64,000 nucleotides of DNA, from positions 3,818,001 to 3,882,000 of the forward strand of contig NZ_CP083376.1 of assembly GCF_020042665.1 (NCBI RefSeq). Direction: 5' to 3'. The DNA is from Pseudoxanthomonas sp. X-1. GTDB lineage: Bacteria > Pseudomonadota > Gammaproteobacteria > Xanthomonadales > Xanthomonadaceae. Made by a program: the position numbers and the translations under genes. Shown piece after piece: positions 1-10,336 of this stretch (its first letter is position 1; the number at the start of each line of letters is the position of its first letter). The notes below the pieces were generated by a model. It had not been told where the DNA came from and ran no database searches. It saw only the letters and a program-made list of their open reading frames with translations.

Positions 1-1775
1 CCAGTCCCCGCGTCATGGATCGCTAGGTTTGAAATATCCACGAACCATCGCGGCATCTGGCCGAGGCGTGGTTGCTGTGCAGCTAGCGATCCGGCTACAG
101 CCAGCCAGTCCTGTTGGCTGGATGCTGCAGCAGCCGGACTCTCACGCAGCGCTACGACCATGGCTTCGACTTCATCGCGCCAGCGATTGGCCACTGCGGA
201 AGGGTAGATGACCTGGCTTTCGCCCAGTGCAGCCAATGCCGATGGCGGCACCAACGCATCCAGCACGTCACCACGGAAGCCACCCAAAATCGCCTGACGC
301 GCACCAGCGCACCCGGAGGCGCGGCAAACCAGCTCGACCACCAGGCCTCGGTCCGTTCGCGACAGCACCTCCAACGCCTGTCCCGGCGACGGGCTCGAAA
401 GCATCAGGTCGGCCGCCTTGGCACTGGCCAGCTTCAGCGCAGCGGCGCCCTTAGCGCCGCTCTTGACGTCGATCCGGGAAGACGTGGGCCGCGCCAAGGC
501 CCGCACACCAGAAGCGGCGACCGATTGGCGCTCAGTACCCTTGATGCTCCACACCGCCTCGATACTGTCAAGCGCGCGGCGGGCTGATTCCTCCCACGAA
601 AAGCGCTTGGACTGACGCACAGCGTGATCGAGAAACCGTCGGCGGAAATCGTAGTCGGTCAACGCCATCTGCATCGCGGCAGTGATCGCGCCATCGTCCT
701 TGGGATCGAACAAGGCCTCCCGAAAGCCGATAACTTCGGGAAGGCTGGAGGAATCGGAACCGATCACCACCGCTCCGCTGCTCATGGCTTCAAGCGCCGG
801 CAGGCCGAAGCCCTCCTGCAGGGAGGCAAACACGTACAACGCGCACAGGTTGTAGAGCTTCACCAGATCCTCGTCGGGCACGAACCCGGCAAAGACCACG
901 TCTTGATCGTCCAGACCGGATTGCTGCACAACGCTCTGCAGCGCGGATTTTTCCGGCGCTGGCGCCCCACCGACGATGACCAACTGGTGCGAGTCGCGCA
1001 GTTCCCGGGGGAGCCGCGCGAAAGCTCGGATCAGTGCTGCGATGTTCTTGCGGGCATCAAATCCGCCTGCGTACAGGATGAACGCCTTGCCGATACCGTA
1101 CCGCACCATCAGGCCTCCCCTGTGCAGCTCCGCATCCGGAAGGCGACGGAAGATGGCATCGGCGGCGCCAGAAATGTCGGACACCGACGCGTCCAGGGGA
1201 GATAGTAGCTGCGTCGCCTCATCACAGGAAAATGCGGAAATCCCCAGCAACTGGTCCGCGTGCCTGAGATAGGCCAGTTTCTCCATGTACCAGGATTTGA
1301 TCCTGGGGTCGGCCAGGTACGCCTCTTGGTGACTCAAGGGAATCAAGTCGTATAGCGTGACCGCGGTGAGCCAGGGCTCGTTCCGCGAAATCGTGCAGGT
1401 GACATTGTCAGCCACGCCCTCGAACAGGCTCGCGACGTGCACCACGTCCGGGTTCAGGCGACGCAATGCATCCAACCGCAGCAGCTCGGAAGCGCGACGG
1501 CGAAAAGCATTGTCTGGGTGGATGAATGCGCTTGAATCCAAGCCGTGCCAGACCACGATGTCCCGGTCCGGCACCAGATGCTCAAAATGTTTACGCATCG
1601 ATTCGATCGACTCGCTCATCGCCGCATTGAGCAGCAGCGAGAATCGATGTCCCCTTGGATTGGCCGCCATGGCCTTCGCTAACGCCAAGGAATAGCGGCC
1701 GATGCCACGCCTTCCGCTTTCCGGAGACTGGCATGCCTGTAGATCAAGCACGATATGCAGATGCTCCCCCTTCAT
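1..1775 (-). CDS. Two-domain glycosyltransferase (GT4 type), 3' end outside window
   Basis: The reading frame is open from an ATG at 1775 to the left edge (591 codons seen), so the C-terminus is missing. The N-terminal half is a GT-B family 4 glycosyltransferase: it opens HIVLDLQACQSPESGRRGIG and has the donor-binding signature FASLQEGFGLPALEAMSSG, where the EGFGLPALEA part carries the E-x7-E type motif. After a linker of about 150 residues a second domain begins near the edge with VDISNLAIHDAGTG, a typical start for another GT of this type. A GAGGAG sequence lies about 12 nt before the ATG. It is the last gene seen in the polysaccharide operon, 17 bp after the methyltransferase. It probably adds sugars at the cytoplasmic face. 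Linkage specificity cannot be read. Confidence 0.85.
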   Translation of the reverse strand, partial: MKGEHLHIVLDLQACQSPESGRRGIGRYSLALAKAMAANPRGHRFSLLLNAAMSESIESMRKHFEHLVPDRDIVVWHGLDSSAFIHPDNAFRRRASELLRLDALRRLNPDVVHVASLFEGVADNVTCTISRNEPWLTAVTLYDLIPLSHQEAYLADPRIKSWYMEKLAYLRHADQLLGISAFSCDEATQLLSPLDASVSDISGAADAIFRRLPDAELHRGGLMVRYGIGKAFILYAGGFDARKNIAALIRAFARLPRELRDSHQLVIVGGAPAPEKSALQSVVQQSGLDDQDVVFAGFVPDEDLVKLYNLCALYVFASLQEGFGLPALEAMSSGAVVIGSDSSSLPEVIGFREALFDPKDDGAITAAMQMALTDYDFRRRFLDHAVRQSKRFSWEESARRALDSIEAVWSIKGTERQSVAASGVRALARPTSSRIDVKSGAKGAAALKLASAKAADLMLSSPSPGQALEVLSRTDRGLVVELVCRASGCAGARQAILGGFRGDVLDALVPPSALAALGESQVIYPSAVANRWRDEVEAMVVALRESPAAAASSQQDWLAVAGSLAAQQPRLGQMPRWFVDISNLAIHDAGT

Positions 1776-1792
1776 TTCAGTCCAGCACTCCT

Positions 1793-3805
1793 CTATTTCT
1801 TCCCTGTGATCCTCTGGGTCAGCCGGTAGATCCGCGCAGCCTGCCAATCCAACGTCTCGAGTGCGATGGGCTGCGAAGCCTCCTGTGGCGCGCCAGCGAC
1901 GGAACCAAAGAGAAACAAGCGCCCCTTGTTTATCAGTAGGGAATTCTTGCCGATGACCTTCACGACCGCATGTCGCAACCAGCCCCATCGAGCGACACCG
2001 CGAAGCATGGGTCGGCACGCGCGTGCAGGCCATCTCAAGCATTGGTAGGCCGCAACGGCGCAAGCGCGCGAACCCACGCGACTGAGTCGCTTTGCCGCAC
2101 GCAATGGCTTGGTCAGGCGCCAGGAAGTGCTTGCGTGAAGCGCGCTGATGCCAGCCTGCAGGCGCAAAGCTTCCGCCCGCATGTTCTCGTGCGCGGCTCG
2201 TTCGACCACCAAAGCGGCTTCACGCCGATCGTTCTCATCACGCAGGAACTCCAACGCCTGCAGCAACCGGCTGCGTTCGCTCGAATCGATCCTCGCGGCC
2301 TCGTTCAGATGGGCGCGATGCTCGGCGCCCTGCATTTCCAGCTGTTCGTTACGAGCCTGCAAGTGCGCAATGGCTTCCAGCAGGCGATTCCGCTCGCTCG
2401 ATGAGTGACTGCTGATCTCTTCCAACTGGCGACGATGCTCGACGAGAGCCGCCTCGCGCCGCTCGTTCTCCGCCTGCAGGAAAGCCACCGTCTCCAGCAG
2501 ACGGCTGAGCTCGCCCGCCATCTGCACCCCGACTTCCTCCAACTGGCGGCGATAATCGACCAGGGCCTCCTCGCGCCGCTCGTTCTCTGCCTGCAGGAAG
2601 GCTACTGTCTCCAGCAGGCGGCCACGCTCGCCGGAGGCTTGACCACCCGCCTCTTCCAACTGGCGGCGATGTTCGACCAGCGCGGCCTCGCGCCGCTCGT
2701 TCTCCGCCTGCAGGAAGGCCACAGTCTCCAGCAGTTGGCCACGCTCGGCGGACTCGGCGGCGCCCGCACTCTCGAGCAGCTTTCGATACTCGACCAGAGC
2801 AAGTTCGCGCCGTTCGTTCTCCGATTGAAGAAAGGCGATCGCTTCATGCAGACGACTGCGCTCTGCCGATTCCTTCGCGTCGGACTGCTGGAGCGATTGG
2901 CGCAAATGCACCAATGCCTCTTCACGCCGTTCGTTCTCGCTGCGCAGGAATTCGATGGCCTGCAGTAGTGGCGCCTGTCCACTCGCAATCTCGCGTGCAA
3001 CCTGCGCCTCTTTTTCCTGGAGGGCAGATCGCAGCGCGTTGGCCTCAGCGCCAATCTGTTCAGACTCCCGGGCAAGCCGTTCTACCTGCGCTCGAAGAAG
3101 TGCGACGAACGGCTGAGAAGCGGTTCCATTGAGCGCGAAATCATCGAATACATTGGGAGGGACGGCAAACCTCTCCAACAGGTCCAGATGGCTTTCGGAA
3201 ACGTAGAAGCGGTTCAGACCATCGAAATACGCAAACCGATAGCCGCGAGCCAGCACCAAGGGCTCCCAGTCTTCATACATCGGAGTCGGAGATCGCGGGA
3301 GTGTGCTCTCGATCACCAGTACCCATGGGCGCACCGCGCAGTCTCTCCAACTATCAAGGACTGCCTGTTCCGCCCCCTCAACGTCGACCTTCATCCAATG
3401 AATGTCGCCCCCGACCGCCATCTCCTCCAGGACCGCCGCGAGAGATACCACCGGTACACTTCGCTCCACCTCGTTGAAACCCGACCGGACATGAGCCTCG
3501 GCGATCGCGGACTGCATGGTGGACAGTCCTGTCTCCGGAAACTCATGAAAATTCAGTAGCTCACCGTTACCGATTGCCGCGGCAAGTACCGTTTCATCCG
3601 GCCTGGCCAGACGCAGCGCCTCGGAGTACATCACGGTCGGCTCGACATGCCAGCCGCGCCACCCCGCGTCATAAAACGCCTTGCTGACCGAATCAATCAC
3701 CGGGTCTTGCGCACCGATGTCCAAATATCGGCCGCGCTCGACACCAGCCAAGGCGCGCCACAGCATTACGTCCTCGAAGTTCTGGGCATAGGAGATGAAA
3801 GTCAT
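1793..3805 (-). CDS. FkbM-family methyltransferase with long C-terminal coiled-coil repeat (putative chain terminator)
   Basis: 670 residues. Residues about 1-215 form an FkbM-type SAM-dependent methyltransferase (YLDIGAQDP at 27-35, the HWMKVDVEGAE segment at 136-146). Residues 280 to about 552 are seven tandem 39-residue units with core AFLQAENERREAALVEHRRQ, strongly predicted coiled coil; 39 equals four heptads plus one hendecad, which would keep register. The C-terminus (about 560-670) is basic, opens with STSWRLTKPLRAAKRL and could bind membrane. The start overlaps the wzt stop (ATGA). By analogy with E. coli O8/O9a WbdD, which methylates the O-antigen end and uses a coiled coil as a length ruler, this may cap and measure the exported glycan. 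That role is inference; the methyltransferase and repeats are seen. Confidence 0.85.
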   Translation of the reverse strand: MTFISYAQNFEDVMLWRALAGVERGRYLDIGAQDPVIDSVSKAFYDAGWRGWHVEPTVMYSEALRLARPDETVLAAAIGNGELLNFHEFPETGLSTMQSAIAEAHVRSGFNEVERSVPVVSLAAVLEEMAVGGDIHWMKVDVEGAEQAVLDSWRDCAVRPWVLVIESTLPRSPTPMYEDWEPLVLARGYRFAYFDGLNRFYVSESHLDLLERFAVPPNVFDDFALNGTASQPFVALLRAQVERLARESEQIGAEANALRSALQEKEAQVAREIASGQAPLLQAIEFLRSENERREEALVHLRQSLQQSDAKESAERSRLHEAIAFLQSENERRELALVEYRKLLESAGAAESAERGQLLETVAFLQAENERREAALVEHRRQLEEAGGQASGERGRLLETVAFLQAENERREEALVDYRRQLEEVGVQMAGELSRLLETVAFLQAENERREAALVEHRRQLEEISSHSSSERNRLLEAIAHLQARNEQLEMQGAEHRAHLNEAARIDSSERSRLLQALEFLRDENDRREAALVVERAAHENMRAEALRLQAGISALHASTSWRLTKPLRAAKRLSRVGSRACAVAAYQCLRWPARACRPMLRGVARWGWLRHAVVKVIGKNSLLINKGRLFLFGSVAGAPQEASQPIALETLDWQAARIYRLTQRITGKK
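2150..2968 (-). repeat. Seven tandem 117-bp coding repeats (39-residue coiled-coil units)
   Basis: Within the FkbM methyltransferase gene, units begin at residues 280, 319, 358, 397, 436, 475 and 514. Units 3 to 5 are the most alike (each has LLETVAFLQAENERRE); units 1, 2, 6 and 7 have diverged. In-frame gain or loss of units would lengthen or shorten the coiled coil without breaking the protein. Confidence 0.9.
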
Positions 3806-5079
3806 GTGCCACTCAACGACTGCTGGGAAGCGCTCGACGCCTCAACCCCCGAACGGGTGATATCGAAGCTGACGGGCAAGAAACTGCTTCCTATGAAAAG
3901 CGGGTGGTCCGCGTTGATGACATCGAACACCAACGCATTGTCCGTCCACTCGTAGTTGTCAGTCAGGTGCGTGTCGCTACTCACCAACGCAGGCGAAAAG
4001 GAATACGAGCCAGGGCCGATGTTGCATTCGAAGTGCAGAACGAACTCGACCACCTCGCCTTCGGAGAGGTGCTCCAGTCGCTGATGCGTGTGCCAGGTAT
4101 TGGTACCCCACAGAACATGTCCATGTCGATCACGCAACATCTGGCCGAGTACGAGCACCGGCAATGCAGCCTCGATGCCGACCTCGGTCACCAGTTTGAG
4201 CCGTTGCCCGACCCGGGCAAGCTTCACTTCCTCGCCAGTCCCTTCATCGATCAGCCGCAAGCTGCGCACCAGCGCCTCGCCGGTGCCGCTGCGCGTATAC
4301 AGCCACCCATCTCTGTTCCGGCGCTGCTCGACACTAAGGCTCTCGTTCTCCTTCGCCGCTATTAAAGCGTTATAATAGTCGGCCACCTCGTCCGGCAAGC
4401 CATCCTTGAGGACACCGCCATTCGCCAAGAGAATGGCACGGTCACACAGCGTTCGCACGCTGTCCATGCTGTGGCTGACGAACAACAACGTGCTGCCTTC
4501 GCGCTTGAACTGCCTGATGCGTTCGAAGCTCTTGTGCTGGAAGTAGCTGTCGCCCACGCTCAGTGCTTCATCGATGATGAGCACGTCTGGACGCCACGCA
4601 GTGACGACCGCGAATGCCACCCGCATCTGCATGCCGCTTGAATAGGTCCTGGTCGGCTGGTCGAAATATTCCCCCACCTCTGCGAACGCTTCGATCGCAG
4701 GCATTGCCGCCACAATTTCTTCTTGACTGTATCCCATCAAACCGGCGGCGTGCACTGCGTTTTCACGCCCTGTCAGGTCCGAATTGAATCCCATCCCCAG
4801 TTCGAGAATCGCGGCGATGCGTCCGCCACGCCGAACGGCGCCCTCGGTCGGCTGCGCGGTTCCCGTGATCATCTTCAGCAGCGTGCTCTTACCAGCGCCG
4901 TTCTGCCCAATGATGCCAACGGCTTCCCCAGGCTCAACCTTGAAGCTCACATCTCGCAGCACCCAGTGCTCTTCGGCGGGGGCGACCTTGAGGCCAAACC
5001 AAGACAGGACGCGCGCCCATTCGCTACGCCAGGTGCGGTACGCCTTGCCAACATTGCTGACAACCAAGTGCCCACTCAT
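3802..5079 (-). CDS. wzt: O-antigen/polysaccharide ABC exporter ATPase with C-terminal carbohydrate-binding domain
   Basis: 425 residues from the ATG at 5079, chosen because it overlaps the wzm stop (ATGA) and gives the normal family N-terminus; the frame is open further upstream but that part lies inside wzm. Nucleotide-binding domain: Walker A GQNGAGKS (58-65), signature TYSSGMQMR (145-153), Walker B VLIIDEAL (166-173). Residues about 265-400 match the Wzt C-terminal beta-sandwich domain, which in E. coli O9a Wzt recognises the modified non-reducing end of the glycan before export. Length is close to the extended Wzt class (about 430) rather than the short class (about 250). Works with Wzm at the inner membrane. 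Confidence 0.92.
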   Translation of the reverse strand: MSGHLVVSNVGKAYRTWRSEWARVLSWFGLKVAPAEEHWVLRDVSFKVEPGEAVGIIGQNGAGKSTLLKMITGTAQPTEGAVRRGGRIAAILELGMGFNSDLTGRENAVHAAGLMGYSQEEIVAAMPAIEAFAEVGEYFDQPTRTYSSGMQMRVAFAVVTAWRPDVLIIDEALSVGDSYFQHKSFERIRQFKREGSTLLFVSHSMDSVRTLCDRAILLANGGVLKDGLPDEVADYYNALIAAKENESLSVEQRRNRDGWLYTRSGTGEALVRSLRLIDEGTGEEVKLARVGQRLKLVTEVGIEAALPVLVLGQMLRDRHGHVLWGTNTWHTHQRLEHLSEGEVVEFVLHFECNIGPGSYSFSPALVSSDTHLTDNYEWTDNALVFDVINADHPLFIGSSFLPVSFDITRSGVEASSASQQSLSGT

Positions 5080-5870
5080 AGCGCGTCCACCATCTCTGGC
5101 GAGGCCCGGCGAAACATCATCAACGCCACCAGCAGCAGGGCAATGGAAACACCAGCCAACACTGCGAGGTCCCCAAACAGGGGCGGCTTCCCGTAGACCA
5201 TGACGTTCTGGTAACTCGTAATCAACGAACAAAGCGGATTCACGCGAAACCACCGCTGCGTTGCCTCAGGCAGGATATTAATGTTGTAAACAACGGGCGT
5301 TAGCCAGAATAGCGCCTGCAGGACCACCGGGACGACCTGGCCGATATCGCGCATGAAGACATTCAGGACCCCGAGAATCAGGCCAACTCCCATGGACAGC
5401 AGCAATGTCACCAGGATGAGCAGAGGGAGCCAGAAGACCTGAGCATTCGGAAGGTGCCCCAGCGACGCAAATACAACGGAAATCGCGATCAGCAGCAGCA
5501 AGTTGGTCACGAGCGTCGTGCCTGCTGCGATAAGCGGCAAACATATTCGCGGGAATGCCATCTTCTTCATCAAGTTCCCACTCTCGATGAATAGCCCCAG
5601 ACACTTGCCAATCGTTTCCGAGAACAAGGTCCAACCGAGCGTTCCAGCCATCAGGTAAAGCGCATACGCGTATTTGTTGTTGATGCCTGGCAGCTTGGCC
5701 GAAAGCACCTCGGACAGGATAATCGCGAAGATCAATACCTGAGCTAACGGATGGATGATCATCCATAAGCCTCCAAGCTTGCTGCGGATGAACCGCAGCC
5801 TCAAATCATTCTTGATGGACGATAAAATGAAGTTACGATAACGCCAAGCGGCTAGAAACATGTTCTTCAT
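5076..5870 (-). CDS. wzm: O-antigen/polysaccharide ABC exporter permease
   Basis: 264 residues, the usual Wzm size, with about six hydrophobic segments and the ABC-2 transporter layout; the N-terminus is amphipathic (SSIKNDLRLRFIRSKLGGLW), as in Wzm/TagG/KpsM proteins. It forms the inner-membrane channel that flips lipid-linked polymer energised by Wzt. The start overlaps the upstream glycosyltransferase stop and the stop overlaps the wzt start (both ATGA), so the three are translationally coupled. Confidence 0.92.
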   Translation of the reverse strand: MKNMFLAAWRYRNFILSSIKNDLRLRFIRSKLGGLWMIIHPLAQVLIFAIILSEVLSAKLPGINNKYAYALYLMAGTLGWTLFSETIGKCLGLFIESGNLMKKMAFPRICLPLIAAGTTLVTNLLLLIAISVVFASLGHLPNAQVFWLPLLILVTLLLSMGVGLILGVLNVFMRDIGQVVPVVLQALFWLTPVVYNINILPEATQRWFRVNPLCSLITSYQNVMVYGKPPLFGDLAVLAGVSIALLLVALMMFRRASPEMVDAL

Positions 5871-7252
5871 GCCGCATCTCCCGCACGTTGTTTCGTTATA
5901 TTATTGCCCATACCGGCGAGCTCCTGTAGCCGTGCTCCAATTAGTCGGGCCGCCAGCATCCCTGAATTGGAACGCTGGATATCCAGCGACGCCTTCGCGC
6001 TCACCGAATCAACCAAACCCCGATCATGAACTAGCCTTCGCATATGCGCGGCGGCCTGTTCGATATCAGGCTCGGCCCACCAGGCGCCCGCGCCGACCGG
6101 ATAATCAGTGGCCCTTACCGGCGCCATCCTGAAAGAAACCGGGAAACTGTTGGACTCGTCCATGAAATCCAGATTTCCTGACCAAGCGGTGCCGATGACG
6201 GGCTTGCCGATCGCCATGCATTCAGCCAGTCCCAGGCCAAAGCCTTCCGCCCGATGCAGCGACACGTAGGCGTCGCAGCAACGTTGCAGTGCATGTATAT
6301 GCGCGCGCTCAATCACCTCGTCGCGAACGATGATGCGCGGGTCGGCCGCCGCTTCGTTGAGAAGGCGACGAAACCAGTCTTGGTGGCGATACCCGTTGCT
6401 CGATTTAACCAACAGGCGTACATCGTCCCGCTCCTTCGGAAATGCTCGCATGAATGCGGCGATAGCGGCATAGGGATTCTTGCGCTCGATCCAGGAATTG
6501 AAATCGAACGCCACTAGAAAGATGAACTTGCCTTCCTCAAGCCCAAAGTCCACCCGCTGCAGACCGCTGTCGGTGATGGCTGCAAGTGGCTGCGGCACGC
6601 GCAGGATCGGCTTATCAGTGACCCTGGAGAATGCGTTTTCGATGAAGCGGGTAGCCACCATGATCTCGTCGACCAGGCCGATCGCGGGAAGCCAGGAATC
6701 AGGTACGCGCTCAAGTTCCCAGAACCAGCAGGCGATCAGGTGCTTGCCCACCAGACGCTCAGCGCCCACGAATTCCAGCGCGGCCTTCAAGTAATCCGGA
6801 TTGACGAAAATGATGTTGACCTGATGGGGCAGATCCTCGCCGATCCAAGGATCCAGACTATGGTCGTCCCAGCCGTGCGGCAAGCCAAGATCGATATCGA
6901 ACAGTCGCACGGGTATCCCGGCTTCGATCAGTGCGCGTGCGTACATGCGCGCGCTTTCACCCAGGCCAAATTGCCCATGTATGTAGCCAAGAATGTTGAC
7001 ACCCGGCCCGACGGCCAGCTGAGGCAGCGAAATGTGCTCGGCGAAGGATGTAGGCAATGAACGGTTCCACGCGGATGTCCGCGGAAAACGTGCATCGGCC
7101 GCGGACGGCGCCGCCAGCAACCGCGCCGCCGCCACGCGCCAGGACAGCGGCAGCTTCCTGTAAAGCAATCCTAATCCGCTGCTCTGCCGGATCCATGCAG
7201 ACAAGTTGAGCAGAAAAAGGCCCCTCGGCCCACGCCGGCGAACACTGTTCAC
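5867..7252 (-). CDS. Glycosyltransferase, family 4-like (GT-B)
   Basis: 461 residues. An N-terminal segment of about 80 residues of unknown fold precedes a GT-B pair of Rossmann domains: a glycine-rich acceptor-domain start (GVNILGYIHGQFGLGESARM) and the C-terminal donor motif AEGFGLGLAECMAIGKPVIG, where the two glutamates seven residues apart are the family hallmark. First gene of the locus after metB, only 25 bp from the metB stop, so possibly co-transcribed with it. Predicted to build the repeat unit or adaptor region of the polysaccharide; sugar and linkage unknown. Confidence 0.85.
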   Translation of the reverse strand: MNSVRRRGPRGLFLLNLSAWIRQSSGLGLLYRKLPLSWRVAAARLLAAPSAADARFPRTSAWNRSLPTSFAEHISLPQLAVGPGVNILGYIHGQFGLGESARMYARALIEAGIPVRLFDIDLGLPHGWDDHSLDPWIGEDLPHQVNIIFVNPDYLKAALEFVGAERLVGKHLIACWFWELERVPDSWLPAIGLVDEIMVATRFIENAFSRVTDKPILRVPQPLAAITDSGLQRVDFGLEEGKFIFLVAFDFNSWIERKNPYAAIAAFMRAFPKERDDVRLLVKSSNGYRHQDWFRRLLNEAAADPRIIVRDEVIERAHIHALQRCCDAYVSLHRAEGFGLGLAECMAIGKPVIGTAWSGNLDFMDESNSFPVSFRMAPVRATDYPVGAGAWWAEPDIEQAAAHMRRLVHDRGLVDSVSAKASLDIQRSNSGMLAARLIGARLQELAGMGNNITKQRAGDAA

Positions 7253-7277
7253 CGCCAGCCCTCCAACGCCTTGGCGC

Positions 7278-8462
7278 TCACGTCAGCACGAGCTCCAGGT
7301 CCTGACGCAAATCCCCCACCTCCTCCACCCCCACACTCAACCGCACCAACCCGTCGGTGATGCCCAGGCGCGCGCGGCGCTCGGCGGGGATGGAGGCGTG
7401 GGTCATCAGGGCGGGGACGTTGACCAGGCTTTCGACGCCGCCGAGGGATTCGGCCAGGGTGAACAGCCGGGTGCGCTCGCAGAAGGACTTGGCCGCGGCC
7501 GCGCCGCCCTTGAGTTCGAAGGAGATGATGCCGCCGAAGCCGGACATCTGCCTGGCGGCCAGGGCGTGCTGGGGGTGCGTGGTCAGGCCGGGGTAGATCA
7601 CCTGGGCGACGGCGTCCTGGGTCTGCAGCCACTGCGCCAGGGCCAAGGCGTTGTCGCAGTGGGCCTTCATGCGCAGGTGCAGCGTCTTCAGGCCACGCAG
7701 GGCCAGGAAGCTGTCGAACGGGCCCTGCACCGCGCCGGCGGAGTTCTGCAGGAAGGCCAGTTGCTCGGCTAGTTCGGCGTCGTCCCCAACCACGGCCACG
7801 CCGCCGACCATGTCCGAGTGGCCGTTGAGGTATTTGGTGGCCGAATGCACCACCAGGTGCGCGCCCAGGGTGAGCGGGCGCTGCAGCATCGGCGAGGCGA
7901 AGGTGTTGTCAACCACCACCTTCAGGCCGCGCCTGCGGGCGACCTCCGCGATCGCGGCGATGTCCACGATCTTGAGCATCGGGTTGGTGGGGGTTTCGAT
8001 CCACACCAGCCTGGTTTTCGGCGTGATGGCCGCCTCGAACGCCGCCACGTCGGTCAGGTCGACGAAGCTGAAATCCAGCCCGGCGCTGCGCTTGCGCACG
8101 CGCTCGAACAGGCGGTAGCTGCCGCCGTACAGGTCGTCCATGGCGATGACATGGTCGCCACTGTCCAGCAGCTCCAGCACGGTCGCGGTGGCGGCCATGC
8201 CCGAGGCGAAGGCGAAGCCGCGGCTCCCACCTTCCAGCGCCGCGATACAGCGCTCATAGGCGAAGCGGGTCGGGTTCTGCGTGCGGCTGTATTCGAAGCC
8301 GCTGTGCTGGCCCGGGCTCGGCTGGGCGTAGGTGGACGTGGCGTAGATGGGCGGCATCACCGCCCCGGTGCTGGGGTCGGGCGCCTGCCCGCCGTGGATG
8401 GCGAGCGTCGCCAAAGCCAGGCTGCTGTCGCCGTCCTGGCTCCCGCGGGTATGGTCGGACAT
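7278..8462 (-). CDS. metB: Cystathionine gamma-synthase / gamma-lyase family PLP enzyme
   Basis: 394 residues from the ATG at 8462, preceded by GAAGAAG at good spacing; a TTG five codons earlier is possible. Cys/Met metabolism PLP fold: substrate and cofactor motifs EYSRTQNPTRFAYE and ASGMAATATV, and the Schiff-base lysine in VHSATKYLNGHSDMVGG. It catalyses gamma-replacement (cystathionine from an O-acylhomoserine and cysteine) or gamma-elimination; sequence alone does not separate the two activities. It lies downstream of cystathionine beta-synthase on the same strand, forming a transsulfuration pair. In Xanthomonas metB marks one edge of the LPS locus, as here. Confidence 0.9.
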   Translation of the reverse strand: MSDHTRGSQDGDSSLALATLAIHGGQAPDPSTGAVMPPIYATSTYAQPSPGQHSGFEYSRTQNPTRFAYERCIAALEGGSRGFAFASGMAATATVLELLDSGDHVIAMDDLYGGSYRLFERVRKRSAGLDFSFVDLTDVAAFEAAITPKTRLVWIETPTNPMLKIVDIAAIAEVARRRGLKVVVDNTFASPMLQRPLTLGAHLVVHSATKYLNGHSDMVGGVAVVGDDAELAEQLAFLQNSAGAVQGPFDSFLALRGLKTLHLRMKAHCDNALALAQWLQTQDAVAQVIYPGLTTHPQHALAARQMSGFGGIISFELKGGAAAAKSFCERTRLFTLAESLGGVESLVNVPALMTHASIPAERRARLGITDGLVRLSVGVEEVGDLRQDLELVLT

Positions 8463-8557
8463 GGGGGACTTCTTCAAAGAGCGAGGGGAATTCTAGCAGT
8501 GCCGTCACGCACGGGGGCGCGACGCATTCATGAACGACAGGCTGAACGCGGCGCCGT

Positions 8558-9928
<1,371 letters not shown>

Positions 9929-10061
9929 GCGGGCGCGACGCTCGTGATGAGGGGCAGGCGATTATGGCATCGCCACCGCAACGGGCCGTTCAGTTCCGGT
10001 CGTGCCCAAGGGCGGAAACGGAAGCGGCGGCCACCAGGGCCGCCGCGGGGGCTACAAATTG

Positions 10062-10103
10062 CGCGGGTGCCGGCGTCCGACGAGGAAGTCACCGGCACCC
10101 GCG
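10062..10103. terminator. Strong inverted repeat downstream of the ydcH-like gene
   Basis: Perfect 12-bp arms (CGCGGGTGCCGG at 10062-10073 and its complement at 10092-10103) around an 18-nt loop, 14 bp beyond the stop of the YdcH-like gene. There is no clean U-run, so it may be a weak or factor-assisted terminator or an RNA-stabilising hairpin. Confidence 0.45.
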
Positions 10104-10117
10104 ACTGCGAACTCGCG

Positions 10118-10336
10118 TCAGTGGGGGGCGGATTCGTACTTGCGCTGGAGGCGCTGCTTGGCCAGGAGCTTCTCGCGCTTCATCTGGCCCAGGGTGACGT
10201 CGTCGATGGGCAACACACCCAGCTCGGCGTCCATGACCTTCTTGTTGAGCTTGCGGTGGCGCTCGTAGAGCTCCTTGAACTCGGGATCGATCTTGATCAG
10301 GGCCTCGATTTCGGACTGCGGCTGCTCTTCAAACAT
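10118..10336 (-). CDS. YdcH-like small protein (DUF465 family)
   Basis: 72 residues from the second of two close ATGs; GAAGGAG lies 7 nt before it but only 1 nt before the first, so the ribosome binding site decides the start. Acidic N-terminus, then two helices with the family pattern DPEFKELYERHRKLNKKV and LGQMKREKLLAKQRL. The family is widespread in proteobacteria and its function is not established. Stands alone between cystathionine beta-synthase and an envelope protein pair. Confidence 0.85.
   Translation of the reverse strand: MFEEQPQSEIEALIKIDPEFKELYERHRKLNKKVMDAELGVLPIDDVTLGQMKREKLLAKQRLQRKYESAPH

Noticed and set aside
3802..5253. A longer Wzt (483 residues) with an extra N-terminal domain
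   Set aside because: The extra 58 residues are out-of-frame wzm sequence, and the ATG at 5079 overlaps the wzm stop as in the other genes of the operon.
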